Positions 17,155-26,888 of a stretch of DNA of 64,000 nt are shown one piece after another; within the stretch, counting starts at the first letter, position 1, and each line of letters begins with the position of its first letter. Both the position numbers and the translations under genes were made by a program. Source of the DNA: Helicobacter sp. MIT 99-5507. GTDB taxonomy: Bacteria > Campylobacterota > Campylobacteria > Campylobacterales > Helicobacteraceae. The notes below the pieces were generated by a model, which had not been told where the DNA came from, did no database searches, and saw nothing but the letters and a program-made list of their open reading frames with translations. The stretch lies in the NCBI RefSeq assembly GCF_003364295.1, contig NZ_NXLO01000004.1, positions 62,001 to 126,000 on the forward strand, in the 5' to 3' direction.

Positions 17155-19767
17155 TTGAAAAATATAAATTTTGTATATGAAAACAAAGAGCAGCTACAGA
17201 ATAAACTTAGTATTTTTAGTGATGAAAAAAATATTTTAATACAGATTTTTGATGGAAAATTTGATATTGCCTTTACAAACGATGTCATTAAGAACCTAAT
17301 TGAAATATTGCCTCATAGTGAGATTATGCTAAGTAGCACTATTGCTGGAATCGCAGATTCTAATGTATATGAAGGTAAAATTACTATTTCTGTATCGATT
17401 TTTAAAAAAACAAAAATAAAAGTTCTTAGCTTTTATGGTGATGATGATAATGCAATCGCAAAACAAATCATAGGCAATATAAGCAAAGATACAAAATTAT
17501 TGATTTTATTTGGTGATAATAATAAAGCTGATTGCAAAGTAGTGCTGGATAATATAGCCTTGCAATCTCCAGAGACTATTGTTTCAGGTGGTGTCGCAGG
17601 TGATGATTTAAGCAATAGTCATATATATCTTGGTGATAAAAGTGGAGTTGGAGAGTTTTCATTTGTATGTGTGATACTTGATTCGACTGATTTGAAAGTA
17701 TATACAGATTTTATATTTGAATTTATAAATATTGGCACTGCTATGACGATAACAAGCATTGGCGATGGCGGTATAGTAAAGACCATAAATAATATTCCTG
17801 TAAGAGAAATATATAGAAAATATCTTGGTGATTTGGTGGCTGATAACTTGCCTATGAGTAGTTTTGAATTTCCTCTTACATTATTCGAAAATGGAATGCT
17901 TGTCGGCAAGGTAGTAACAGAAATATTTGATGATGGTTCTGCTAGATATTCAAGCGACATTAAGCTTGGGTCAAAAGTCAGCTTTGGTGTCAGGTCTATC
18001 ATTGATACAACAAACAAAGTAGTCAGCCAAATAAATAATTTAAAAGAATTGAACATAGAGGGAATTTATTTATATTTATGTATTACCAGATATATTTATT
18101 TTAAAACTACCGGATTGCAATCACATCAAGTAGAAAAATTTGACAGTATCGCACCATCTGGCGGCTTCTTTGCTTATGGTGAGTTTTTCCATAGTAAAAA
18201 TAAAAATCATGTATTTAATGTTTCTAGCTCACTTGTGGCGTTAAGTGAGGGTTGTGAAGAGATAAATAATATTAAATCTATAGAATCTCCTACTTCAATA
18301 TTTAATCAAAATGATATGGCTATATATAGCATAAGTCATTTAGCCAATGTTGTAAATGATGATTATAGGGCTATGGTAAAGGTGTTTGGGCAATATAAGG
18401 AGCTTTTAGAAGAAAGCTCTATAATATTGTATATAGATAAGCATGGTGTGATAATAGGTGTCAATGAAGCATTTTTAGCGACTTCCAAATATCAAAAGAG
18501 TGATATTATAGGAGAGAGATTATCAAGATTTATATATGAAGATAGCAAATCTACTATTCAAGTGATTTGGAATTGTATTAAAGATAATAAAACTTGGCAT
18601 GGAAATATAAAGAATCTCGCAAAAGATGGGAGTATTTTTTATACAAGGACTACTATAAAGCCAATAGTTGATTCTAAAAATAATTTATTGATGTATATTT
18701 GTAGCATGGATGATGTTACAGAGTATGAGTTTAAAAATCAATCTTTTGAACATAGTATCAATTCAGTTGTAGAAATATCACTTGAAAAAGAAAAAATAAT
18801 ACAAGAATACCAAAGTCTATTAGATAGAAGCACTGCGATGATTAAAATAAAAAATTATTGTTTTGTGGAAGTAAATCAATATTTTGAACAAATTGTAGGC
18901 TATACAAGAAATGAAATTTTAAATAAACCTATATCATTATTATTGGATATACCAAAAGATAATATTCAAAATTTTATTGCTGAAAATGAAAAGATTCTCT
19001 ATACAAAAGGTTTTGTCAATCTAAACTTAACTTGTCTTGCTAAAAATGGAAATAAGTTGCATATACAGGCTTATTTAATGGGTGTAAATATTGAAAATAT
19101 AGAAGAGAGAGAAATCATTGGAATCTTGCATAATACTACAGAAATATACACAATGCAAAAAGAATTAGAAAATATTCAAAAAGAAATTATTTATGCTATG
19201 GGTGCAATTAGTGAAGGGCGAAGTAGAGAAACAGGAAATCATGTAAAAAGAGTTGCTGAATATTCGTATCTTTTAGCTAAATTATATGGATTAGATGAAG
19301 AACAAGCAAAGTTACTAAAAATCGCCTCTCCAATGCATGATATAGGAAAGATAGCAATTCCTGATGCAATTTTAAATAAGCCTGGCAAACTTACAGATGA
19401 AGAATTTGAAATCATGAAAACACACGCCCAAAAAGGCTATGATATGCTTCATTATTCTGATAGAGATATTCTAAAAGCAAGTGCAGAGATAGCCGTAACT
19501 CACCATGAATGGTGGAATGGAAAAGGATATCCAAATAAACTTAGCGGAGAGGAAATACCGCTATTTGGCAGGATTACGGCTGTAGCAGATGTCTTTGATG
19601 CATTAAGTAATGATAGATGTTATAAAAAAGCATGGCCTATGCAAGAAGTAATAGAACATATGCTTAAATTGAGAAATGTCCAATTCCAAGGTGAGTTGGT
19701 TGATCTATTGGTTGAAAATTTGGATAAATTCATAAACATAAAAGATAAATTTGCAGATAAGTTTTAA
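17155..19767 (+). CDS. FIST-PAS-PAS-HD-GYP signalling protein
   Basis: An 870-residue soluble multidomain protein. Residues about 1-385 form FIST N and C domains (GGVAGDD near 144; APSGGFFAYGEF near 340), which are thought to bind small ligands such as amino acids. Two PAS domains follow (about 405-525 and 545-665), then an HD-GYP domain (about 675-860) with HDIGK near 728, HHEWWNGKGYP and DVFDAL. HD-GYP proteins often degrade cyclic di-GMP. The start is TTG at 17155 with GGAG upstream. It sits 14 bases after the histidine kinase, so it may act in the same pathway. Confidence 0.88.
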   Translation: MKNINFVYENKEQLQNKLSIFSDEKNILIQIFDGKFDIAFTNDVIKNLIEILPHSEIMLSSTIAGIADSNVYEGKITISVSIFKKTKIKVLSFYGDDDNAIAKQIIGNISKDTKLLILFGDNNKADCKVVLDNIALQSPETIVSGGVAGDDLSNSHIYLGDKSGVGEFSFVCVILDSTDLKVYTDFIFEFINIGTAMTITSIGDGGIVKTINNIPVREIYRKYLGDLVADNLPMSSFEFPLTLFENGMLVGKVVTEIFDDGSARYSSDIKLGSKVSFGVRSIIDTTNKVVSQINNLKELNIEGIYLYLCITRYIYFKTTGLQSHQVEKFDSIAPSGGFFAYGEFFHSKNKNHVFNVSSSLVALSEGCEEINNIKSIESPTSIFNQNDMAIYSISHLANVVNDDYRAMVKVFGQYKELLEESSIILYIDKHGVIIGVNEAFLATSKYQKSDIIGERLSRFIYEDSKSTIQVIWNCIKDNKTWHGNIKNLAKDGSIFYTRTTIKPIVDSKNNLLMYICSMDDVTEYEFKNQSFEHSINSVVEISLEKEKIIQEYQSLLDRSTAMIKIKNYCFVEVNQYFEQIVGYTRNEILNKPISLLLDIPKDNIQNFIAENEKILYTKGFVNLNLTCLAKNGNKLHIQAYLMGVNIENIEEREIIGILHNTTEIYTMQKELENIQKEIIYAMGAISEGRSRETGNHVKRVAEYSYLLAKLYGLDEEQAKLLKIASPMHDIGKIAIPDAILNKPGKLTDEEFEIMKTHAQKGYDMLHYSDRDILKASAEIAVTHHEWWNGKGYPNKLSGEEIPLFGRITAVADVFDALSNDRCYKKAWPMQEVIEHMLKLRNVQFQGELVDLLVENLDKFINIKDKFADKF

Positions 19768-19816
19768 TCATTCTTTGTGTTAGAATCCATTTAAAAAAAA
19801 TATTTTGGAGTTTTTA

Positions 19817-21115
19817 ATGCTTCGTTTTGCGCCAAGCCCGACAGGTGATTTACATATAGGCAATCTTCGTGCTGCAATATTAAATTATATCATTGCAAAG
19901 CAAACAAATGATGAGTTTTTAATCCGTATTGAAGATACTGATAATACAAGAAATATTAATGGAAAAGATAAAGAGATTCTCTCAATTCTAAATCTTTTTG
20001 GCTTACTTTGGGACAAGCTTGTATATCAAAGTGATAATTTTAAGCAACATAATATCATTGCAAATGAATTAATAAAAAAAGGAAAAGCATTTTATTGCTA
20101 TTGCACAAAAGAATTTTTAGCTCTTAAAAAAGCAGAAGCAATCAAAAATGGCAAGGCATTTAGATATGATGATTCATGGGCATTACAATGCAAAGATACA
20201 AATCCAAATCCTGTTATTAGGCTAAAAGGTGCTAATTGTGATATTAGTTTTTTTGATGAAATAAAAGGTGAGTGTAAATTTTCTAAAAATGAAATTGATA
20301 GTTTTGTAATCATTAGAGAAGATGGAATCCCTACTTATAATTTTGCTTGCAGTATTGATGATATGATTTATGATATTAGCTATATTATAAGAGGTGAAGA
20401 CCATACTTCAAATACTCCAAAACAGATTCTAATTCGTGATTCTCTAGGGTATTTAAAAGAGATAAAATATGCCCATTTGCCAATCATATTAAATAAAGAT
20501 GGTAAAAAAATGAGCAAAAGGGATAATGAATCAAGCGTAAGTTGGCTTTTATCACAAGGATTCTTGCCACAAGCAATTATTAATTATCTTTTATCTATGG
20601 GAAATAAACCAAAACAAGAGATATTTAATCTAAAAGATGCGCTAACATGGTTTGATATAAAAACATTATCAAAATCTCCTGTCAAATTTGATATAAATCA
20701 GCTAAGACATATAAATAGAGAGCATTTAAAAGCACTAAATTTAAAAGATATGACAAATTTATTAGAATCTAGTGATTTATCTATTGGAGCATTGGCTAAA
20801 ATTTATCTTGAAGAGGCAAGCACATTAAACGAGCTAAGAGATAAAATTGCTTTGATATTTTCTAAAAAAGATATAACAAGTAATGATATGAAACTCATCT
20901 ATGATACTCTCATAAAGCTAATAGATGAAGATTCTGAGAGTTTAGAGGATTTTAATTCTCTTAAGGCAAAATTAATAGAGCTAACAAAATTAAATGGAAA
21001 AGCTTTGTTTCATCCACTTAGATATTTGCTTACAGGTGCAAATAATGGACCATTGCTAAATGATATTTATATTTATTTAAGATTCTATTTAAAAGAAATT
21101 TTAAGGAGTGAATAA
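19817..21115 (+). CDS. gltX2: Glutamyl-tRNA synthetase, GltX2 type (tRNA-Gln specific)
   Basis: A 432-residue class I synthetase with the HIGN form of the first signature (FAPSPTGDLHIGN, residues 4-16) and KMSKRD near 235. Start, sequence and neighbours (yggT, slt) match what I recall of H. pylori HP0643, the GluRS2 shown to charge tRNA-Gln with glutamate, which GatCAB then amidates. ATG 19817 has TTGGAG 6 bases upstream. A second, GltX1-type enzyme for tRNA-Glu should exist elsewhere. The HIGN form rather than HIGG helps separate it from GltX1. Confidence 0.9.
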   Translation: MLRFAPSPTGDLHIGNLRAAILNYIIAKQTNDEFLIRIEDTDNTRNINGKDKEILSILNLFGLLWDKLVYQSDNFKQHNIIANELIKKGKAFYCYCTKEFLALKKAEAIKNGKAFRYDDSWALQCKDTNPNPVIRLKGANCDISFFDEIKGECKFSKNEIDSFVIIREDGIPTYNFACSIDDMIYDISYIIRGEDHTSNTPKQILIRDSLGYLKEIKYAHLPIILNKDGKKMSKRDNESSVSWLLSQGFLPQAIINYLLSMGNKPKQEIFNLKDALTWFDIKTLSKSPVKFDINQLRHINREHLKALNLKDMTNLLESSDLSIGALAKIYLEEASTLNELRDKIALIFSKKDITSNDMKLIYDTLIKLIDEDSESLEDFNSLKAKLIELTKLNGKALFHPLRYLLTGANNGPLLNDIYIYLRFYLKEILRSE

Positions 21116-21408
21116 TGGTGTTTGCTACATTTTTAAATGCCATTACTGAAATACTGCATATTCTTATTAATACTTATATGTGGATTGTAATCATATCAGC
21201 ACTTATTACTTTTGTGCGACCAGACCCATATAATCAAATCGTTCAGATTTTATATAGGCTTACAGAGCCTGTATTTATGCAAGTGCGAAGAGTGTTGCCT
21301 ACTATTTTTAATGGCATAGATTTTGCACCTTTGATTGTTATTATATTTTTAAAATTTATTGATTTGTTTTTGATTGGAATACTTAGAAATTATGTTGCTA
21401 GTTTTTAG
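21115..21408 (+). CDS. YggT family membrane protein
   Basis: A 97-residue protein with two membrane segments (about 13-35 and 70-92) separated by the YggT core, LITFVRPDPYNQIVQILYRL and TEPVFMQVRRVLP. Members are small inner-membrane proteins of unclear role, implicated in osmotic tolerance and in cell-envelope assembly in some bacteria. Its start codon overlaps the gltX2 stop, and slt begins inside its 3' end. The same trio order is recalled from H. pylori. Confidence 0.88.
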   Translation: MVFATFLNAITEILHILINTYMWIVIISALITFVRPDPYNQIVQILYRLTEPVFMQVRRVLPTIFNGIDFAPLIVIIFLKFIDLFLIGILRNYVASF

Positions 21409-22978
21409 TCTTATATCGCTATTTAGTGGAATCTTATATAGCAATAGTCTTGAATTTATAGAATCCAAACCACGAGGCATTGCTAGGGACTTTTATATAT
21501 ATGAATATTTGCAAGGTAATATATCGCAAGATGAAGCAATAAAGCTATATCCACTAATTGAAAATAAAAGTCCAAAAATGATTAATGCGCTATTGGATAA
21601 GATTCCAAAAGAAAAATTGCAAAAAGATTTATATTGCAAAAACTTATCATATAAAGAATTATTAAATAGCGATGATGAATGTTTCAATCTTGGATTTAAG
21701 CTAGTTTATGCAATTAATGAAAAGATTGATAAAAAAACGCTCTCTAGGATAAATAGTAAAAAAATACTAAATCAAGTCAAGATTCTAGAATCTAAAAATA
21801 TACTAGATTCTATAATAGCTGCTAGTGGAGAGGATTTTAGTGATATTTATTTTACATTAGGAAGTGCTAGGGCAAATGTCTTTAATAATACTCCAAAAAA
21901 ATCCCAGTTATTATCAAATAAAAACTACAATAAAGCTTTATACCACTTAATCATCTCTAATCAATATCCAAAATTCACACAAGCATTATTAAAAGTAACG
22001 ATAAAAGATGTAAATGATTGGAGTTTTTTTGCACTTGGGCTAAATGAGCTAAATGCTAAAAATACCAAAAAAGCATTAGATTATTTTCTAAAAGCTTCTA
22101 ATTCTAAGAATCTATTTTTACGAGATAAATCTTTATTTTGGGTGTATAAATTAAGCAACAACAAAGATGTATTAAATCAATTAGCAGATAGTCATAATTT
22201 CAATCTTTATTCTTTATATGCAAGCAGATTGCTAAAAAAAGCACCAAATTTAGAAATTATTACTATTGATGATCCTATTTTTAGAGGATTGATAAAAGAT
22301 AAAAGTCCATTTGATATATCAAATCCATTTGAATGGCAAATCCTTAGCCAAAATATAGCCTTAGTAAAAGATAAAGAAAATTTGCTTCATATTGCAAAAT
22401 TATTTTATTATGAAAATACATTACCTCATTTAATTTTTATCTTGAATAGATATTTTAATTATTCAAAGAAATTTTTTGTTATGCCATATAGTGATGAAAT
22501 TGATGTTGATGCAAATACAAAAGCTCTACTTTATGCTGTAGCAAAGCAAGAAAGCAAGTTTTTACCATCTGTTGTATCTAGATCTTATGCACTTGGTATA
22601 ATGCAAATTATGCCTTTTAATGTTTCATATTTTGCTAAAAATATTGGCATAGAAGCTACAAAAGAAGATATGTTTAATCCAAAGATAGCATTGAAATTTG
22701 GTGCTTATTATTTAGAGCATTTAAATAAAGAATTTAAACATCCATTATTTGTATCATATGCTTACAATGGTGGTCCGACATTTATAAGAAATCATCTAAA
22801 AGATATAAAAGTATTTAGCAAATCTAATAAATATGATCCATGGCTTAGTATGGAATTTATTCCTTATGAAGAGAGTAGAATCTATGGCATAAAAGTTATG
22901 GCAAACTATATTATGTATAATGAAATTGCTGGGAATTATATAGATATAGATGAGTTTTTAGATTCTGCACTTAGATGA
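21392..22978 (+). CDS. slt: Soluble lytic murein transglycosylase
   Basis: A 528-residue exported enzyme. The signal peptide is MLLVFSLISLFSGILYSNS; ATG 21392 is chosen for it, the frame being open 6 codons upstream. A long alpha-helical superhelix precedes the C-terminal catalytic domain, where KQESKFLPSVVS carries the catalytic Glu (near 386), followed by ALGIMQIMP and YNGGPTFI. It cleaves the MurNAc-GlcNAc bond to 1,6-anhydro-MurNAc. It overlaps yggT by 17 bases and its stop directly abuts the end of minus-strand mnmE, with no space for a terminator. Confidence 0.93.
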   Translation: MLLVFSLISLFSGILYSNSLEFIESKPRGIARDFYIYEYLQGNISQDEAIKLYPLIENKSPKMINALLDKIPKEKLQKDLYCKNLSYKELLNSDDECFNLGFKLVYAINEKIDKKTLSRINSKKILNQVKILESKNILDSIIAASGEDFSDIYFTLGSARANVFNNTPKKSQLLSNKNYNKALYHLIISNQYPKFTQALLKVTIKDVNDWSFFALGLNELNAKNTKKALDYFLKASNSKNLFLRDKSLFWVYKLSNNKDVLNQLADSHNFNLYSLYASRLLKKAPNLEIITIDDPIFRGLIKDKSPFDISNPFEWQILSQNIALVKDKENLLHIAKLFYYENTLPHLIFILNRYFNYSKKFFVMPYSDEIDVDANTKALLYAVAKQESKFLPSVVSRSYALGIMQIMPFNVSYFAKNIGIEATKEDMFNPKIALKFGAYYLEHLNKEFKHPLFVSYAYNGGPTFIRNHLKDIKVFSKSNKYDPWLSMEFIPYEESRIYGIKVMANYIMYNEIAGNYIDIDEFLDSALR

Positions 22979-24322
22979 TTATTTGCCAAGACAAAATTCA
23001 CTAAACATAGAATCTAACATTTCATCATTGCAAAATGGCTTTGTAAGCAAATCTAGCGAGTGTAAAGCAGTATTTATATGAAAGCTAAATATCTCAAAAT
23101 CAATCATATTTTCTTTTGCATTTTGTAATTCAACAATACATGATTTTATACACTCAATTTGCCTGCTTGATGATAGTATGATATCTTGATTATTGATTGT
23201 ATCACTACTTATTTTTTGTCCTATCATATCTTTTAATTTAATCACACTAGAATCTAACATAGATATTTTTATCATTTCAAAATCTTTTAGCTTGCATTCA
23301 TCAAATAATTGCTCTTTATCGATTTTATTTATAGCAGCAATGATGATTTTATCTTTATTTTGGTTTAGAATTTCGATGATATTTTCATCATCAAATTCCC
23401 TGCTTCCATCAAATAGTGCAATGATAATAGTAGCTTCCTTTGCATATTGCAAGGATTTATTTACACCAATTTGTTCTATTTTGTCGCTTGTTTTTCTTAT
23501 TCCTGCTGTATCTATTATTTTTATTATTTGATTATTTATTGTTATAGATTCTTCTAGTGCATCTCTTGTTGTGCCCGCAATATTAGAAATAATTGCTCTA
23601 TCTTTTAATAATAATTTATTTAAAAGCGAGCTTTTTCCAACATTTGGACGCCCAATGATAACAAGTCTATGCCCATCTATGATATGCTGCTTGCTAAGCG
23701 AGTGCTTATATATTGTATCTAGTTTATCAATAGAATCTTCTAGCTTTTTTTGGATAGAAGATTCTAGATCTTTTGGTAAATCTTCTTGTGCATAGTCAAT
23801 TAAAACTTCAATATGAGCCAAAATCTCGATTAAATCTTTTCTAAAAGATTCTATAAAATTACCCAAATCGCCTTTTAATAATCTAGCTAATATCTCGCTT
23901 GCTTGTTTGCTTTGAGCTAAAATTAGCTTTGATATGCTTTCTGCTGTGCTTAAATCTAGCTTGTTATTTAATATCGCTCTTTTGCTAAATTCACCTGGTT
24001 TTGCAAGCTTTGCACCAAGTAGAATGCATTCATCTACTATATTTTTAGGCACAGCAATGCCACCATGACTTTGAAATTCAACAATATCTTCACCGCTAAA
24101 ACTATGTGGTGCTTTAAAATATATCACTATGCACTTATCAATAATATTTCCATTTGTATTATATATATATTTTAGATGTGCGTATCGTGGGGTAAAATCA
24201 TTTGATTTTGTGAGTTTTTTGGCTATATTTAGGGCATTATTACCGCTTAATCTAGTAATGCTTAAAGCACTAATCCCAATTGGAGTTGATATAGCAACAA
24301 TAGTGTCATTTATTGTCTGCAT
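22979..24322 (-). CDS. mnmE: tRNA modification GTPase MnmE
   Basis: A 447-residue three-domain protein: an N-terminal tetrahydrofolate-binding domain with PHSFSGEDIVEFQSHGG, a helical domain and an inserted Ras-like G domain with GRPNVGKSSLLNKLL near 227, a TTRD switch, DTAG and NKID. The C-terminus is FCLGK, which contains the catalytic Cys. With MnmG it makes the 5-carboxymethylaminomethyl group of wobble U34. It ends the rpmH-rnpA-yidD-yidC-jag-mnmE run and overlaps jag by 17 bases. Confidence 0.96.
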   Translation of the reverse strand: MQTINDTIVAISTPIGISALSITRLSGNNALNIAKKLTKSNDFTPRYAHLKYIYNTNGNIIDKCIVIYFKAPHSFSGEDIVEFQSHGGIAVPKNIVDECILLGAKLAKPGEFSKRAILNNKLDLSTAESISKLILAQSKQASEILARLLKGDLGNFIESFRKDLIEILAHIEVLIDYAQEDLPKDLESSIQKKLEDSIDKLDTIYKHSLSKQHIIDGHRLVIIGRPNVGKSSLLNKLLLKDRAIISNIAGTTRDALEESITINNQIIKIIDTAGIRKTSDKIEQIGVNKSLQYAKEATIIIALFDGSREFDDENIIEILNQNKDKIIIAAINKIDKEQLFDECKLKDFEMIKISMLDSSVIKLKDMIGQKISSDTINNQDIILSSSRQIECIKSCIVELQNAKENMIDFEIFSFHINTALHSLDLLTKPFCNDEMLDSMFSEFCLGK

Positions 24323-24989
24323 TATTACTTGTAACTACTATGTAGGTTTCGTTATATTCGTTTGTTTTTATCATAATAAATCTATCTGGAAGATTCTCTC
24401 GTAAGATTTTTAATGCAATATACACTAGCACCCCATCAAATGGCTTTGTGCTAAAAGTTTCATTTGTTTTTTTAATCTCTTTTATGATTGGTTCTAAATA
24501 TGTCCCAATCATTTCTTCTTGATTTGCTAAAAATCGTTCAATCTCAAGACGGATATTAAATCCATATTTTGGATTAATCCAATTAAATAATAAATATGAT
24601 ATAGCTTTGTATCTATATCCTTTTTCACCGATAAGCAATGCAGAATCTTCACCTTTAAAATATATAGAGATTGTATTTGAATCGTATTTTTCTACATTTA
24701 TTTCGTTAAGCTTAAATGGCAAATGTGAGAATAATTCATTTATTTCTTCTTTTATTTCTTTGATTGCATCTTCTATTTTGTATTTTTTAGTTTCAATAGG
24801 TTGTGGAGTAATTTTTTGTCTTTCTTTTATAGATGCAACAATAATCGCATCTTTTTTACCAAAGCATCCAAAGAATCCATTGCTTGGCTCTTGCACAACT
24901 TCATATTCTAAATCTATGCATGAACAATTCAATTCTTTTGAAGCTTTTAGTAAAGCTTCTTCTACATCACTAGCACTAATTTTTATCAC
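24306..24989 (-). CDS. Jag/KhpB RNA-binding protein
   Basis: A 227-residue protein. The N-terminal 50 residues form a Jag_N domain (ISASDVEEALLKASKEL...), and FFGCFGKKDAIIVA resembles the basic patch after it. KH-like sequences with GLIGxxGY-type features (LIGEKGYRYKAI) follow in the centre, then a helical R3H-like tail. Jag proteins (SpoIIIJ-associated) bind RNA and affect cell division. It sits between yidC and mnmE as in many bacteria, and overlaps the yidC end by 14 bases. Confidence 0.85.
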   Translation of the reverse strand: MIKISASDVEEALLKASKELNCSCIDLEYEVVQEPSNGFFGCFGKKDAIIVASIKERQKITPQPIETKKYKIEDAIKEIKEEINELFSHLPFKLNEINVEKYDSNTISIYFKGEDSALLIGEKGYRYKAISYLLFNWINPKYGFNIRLEIERFLANQEEMIGTYLEPIIKEIKKTNETFSTKPFDGVLVYIALKILRENLPDRFIMIKTNEYNETYIVVTSNNADNK

Positions 24990-26562
24990 TTTTAGACCTT
25001 TTGTGTTCTTCTATCTCTTGAGCTTTTTTATTTTGCATTACTTTATTTATAATCATTTGCTGAATTATTGAAAATATATTATTAACTGTCCAATATAGTA
25101 TCAATCCTGCTGGAAATGTGATTAGAAATATTGTAAAAAATACAGGCAAGAGCTTGAATATTTTTTCTTGTGTTGGGTCATTAAATGTTGCTGGGCTTAA
25201 GTGTTGTTGTAAATACATAGTCGCACCCATAAGTATTGGCAATATAAAATATGGATCCATCGCAGATAAGTCTTGTATCCAAAATAGCCACGCAGAATCT
25301 TTTAGCTCGACTGCATTGTATAATACACGATAAATTGCAAAAAATACAGGTATTTGTAAAAGTAGTGGCAAACATCCGCCCATAGGATTTACTTTGTGTT
25401 TTTTGTATAGCTCCATCATGTGAAGTTGTAGCTTTTGTGAATCGCCTTTGTATTTTGTTTGGATTTCTTTTAGTTTTGGGCTTAAATCTTTTAATTTTTG
25501 CATTGATACCATACCTTTATAAGTCAAAGGATATAGCAAGATTCTAACAATTAGTGTCAATGCGATGATTGCCCAACCCCAATTGCTAAAAATATCAAAA
25601 AGCCACTCTAAAAGTAAAAATAATGGCTTTGCAAAAAATGTAATAACCCCATATTCCACCACATCGCCAAGATCGCTTGAGATATTGCTAAGGTCTTTAT
25701 AGTTTTTTGGTCCAATATATCCGCTAAAACTTACATTATCATTGAGTATTACATAAGGTAGAGCATTTCCATTGCTAGTAGAATCTGTGATAATATCAAA
25801 TCCATCTTTATTGAAAAATAAAGTCGTGTAATATCTATCAACACTTGCTATAAATTTTGCTTTATTAAATGTAAGCGTTTCACTACTATCGCCATCTTCT
25901 ATTTTTTCTAGTTTGTCATCATTTTTCTTGACTATCACACCTTTGAATACATAAGGTGAGCTATCAGCAATCGGACGCGCTCCGTTTGATATAAAATATT
26001 CTACTTGTCGGCTTAGCTCAATTTTTATATCATAGCTTAGATTGTTATGAAATGTAAGAATCTTTTTTATCACAAGATTGCCTAAATCTTGGGTTAATGT
26101 AATACTTTGAGAAGTAGAATCCAAATTTAGATTACTAGTGCTAGCGGTATATGGAGTATCAAAAGCTTTTTTATTGATTTCACTATCACTAAATCGCATT
26201 TCAAGTGGTTTGATAGAATCTTTGCTAAGTAATTCAAGTGGCTTGCCATCTGGATTTAGAAACTTTTTGTCTTTTAAGAAGATATTTGAGATTCTACCAA
26301 GTTCGTCAATTTCAATATCTACTTTTTGAGATTCTATTTTTGCAATGATTTTTGAGCTACTTATTGGTGCTTTTGTTTCATCTTTTATTGTTGGAGTTGT
26401 GCTTATTGCTGGAGCATTATTTTGCTCTATTGTTTTGTTTGCAGAATTTATTACTTCTTTTGTTTTTGTATCTGGAGAAAAAAAATACATATATGGTATC
26501 AAAAATAGTATTGATAATACCGCTGCAATTATGAATCTCTTATTTGAATTATTGTCATTCAT
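24976..26562 (-). CDS. yidC: Membrane protein insertase YidC
   Basis: A 528-residue inner-membrane insertase. It has an N-terminal anchor (about 10-28), a large periplasmic beta domain (to about 320) and five C-terminal helices with GWAIIALTLIVRILLYPLTYK, PMGGCLPLLLQIPVFFAIYR and FPAGLILYWTVNN, the conserved core. It inserts and folds inner-membrane proteins alone or with Sec. ATG 26562 is used since AAGGAAAA lies upstream; a TTG codon directly precedes it. It overlaps the stop of yidD. Confidence 0.96.
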   Translation of the reverse strand: MNDNNSNKRFIIAAVLSILFLIPYMYFFSPDTKTKEVINSANKTIEQNNAPAISTTPTIKDETKAPISSSKIIAKIESQKVDIEIDELGRISNIFLKDKKFLNPDGKPLELLSKDSIKPLEMRFSDSEINKKAFDTPYTASTSNLNLDSTSQSITLTQDLGNLVIKKILTFHNNLSYDIKIELSRQVEYFISNGARPIADSSPYVFKGVIVKKNDDKLEKIEDGDSSETLTFNKAKFIASVDRYYTTLFFNKDGFDIITDSTSNGNALPYVILNDNVSFSGYIGPKNYKDLSNISSDLGDVVEYGVITFFAKPLFLLLEWLFDIFSNWGWAIIALTLIVRILLYPLTYKGMVSMQKLKDLSPKLKEIQTKYKGDSQKLQLHMMELYKKHKVNPMGGCLPLLLQIPVFFAIYRVLYNAVELKDSAWLFWIQDLSAMDPYFILPILMGATMYLQQHLSPATFNDPTQEKIFKLLPVFFTIFLITFPAGLILYWTVNNIFSIIQQMIINKVMQNKKAQEIEEHKRSKSDKN

Positions 26563-26888
26563 CAATTTTTCCTTAAGCTTTTAATAACATAAAAATTATT
26601 TTTATCTTTTGGTACTAACCAAAAGTCTATATTTTGTTGTTTTTTGTTGGTATGTAATATTTTTGTATTTTGTATTTTGTATTTTACCACAGGGTAATCA
26701 ATGCCACCATTAAAAAGTTGATTGCAACGCAAGATTCTAAGTGTAGTTTTTATAAATGCCAATAAAGGATTTTGGAATCTAAATTGAGTATTAGCATAAC
26801 AAGAACAAGTAGGGTAGAATCTGCAACTTGGTGGATTTAATGGAGAAATATATTTTTTATAAAATCTAAATATACAATCAATTTTCAT
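26562..26888 (-). CDS. yidD: Membrane protein insertion efficiency factor YidD
   Basis: A protein of about 108 residues. The family core is clear: RFYKKYISPLNPPSCRFYPTCS, whose Cys residues are conserved, then a hydrophobic stretch and LRCNQLFNGGIDYP. YidD assists YidC-dependent insertion. ATG at 26888 gives the usual short N-terminus; an open frame to 26918 would add 10 residues and overlap rnpA by 41 rather than 11 bases. The charged C-terminal extension (about 35 residues) is longer than in E. coli. Confidence 0.9.
   Translation of the reverse strand: MKIDCIFRFYKKYISPLNPPSCRFYPTCSCYANTQFRFQNPLLAFIKTTLRILRCNQLFNGGIDYPVVKYKIQNTKILHTNKKQQNIDFWLVPKDKNNFYVIKSLRKN

Noticed and set aside
24129-25071. 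Long plus-strand open frames opposite mnmE, jag and yidC
   Set aside because: They are hydrophobic shadows of clearly conserved minus-strand genes and lack ribosome binding sites.
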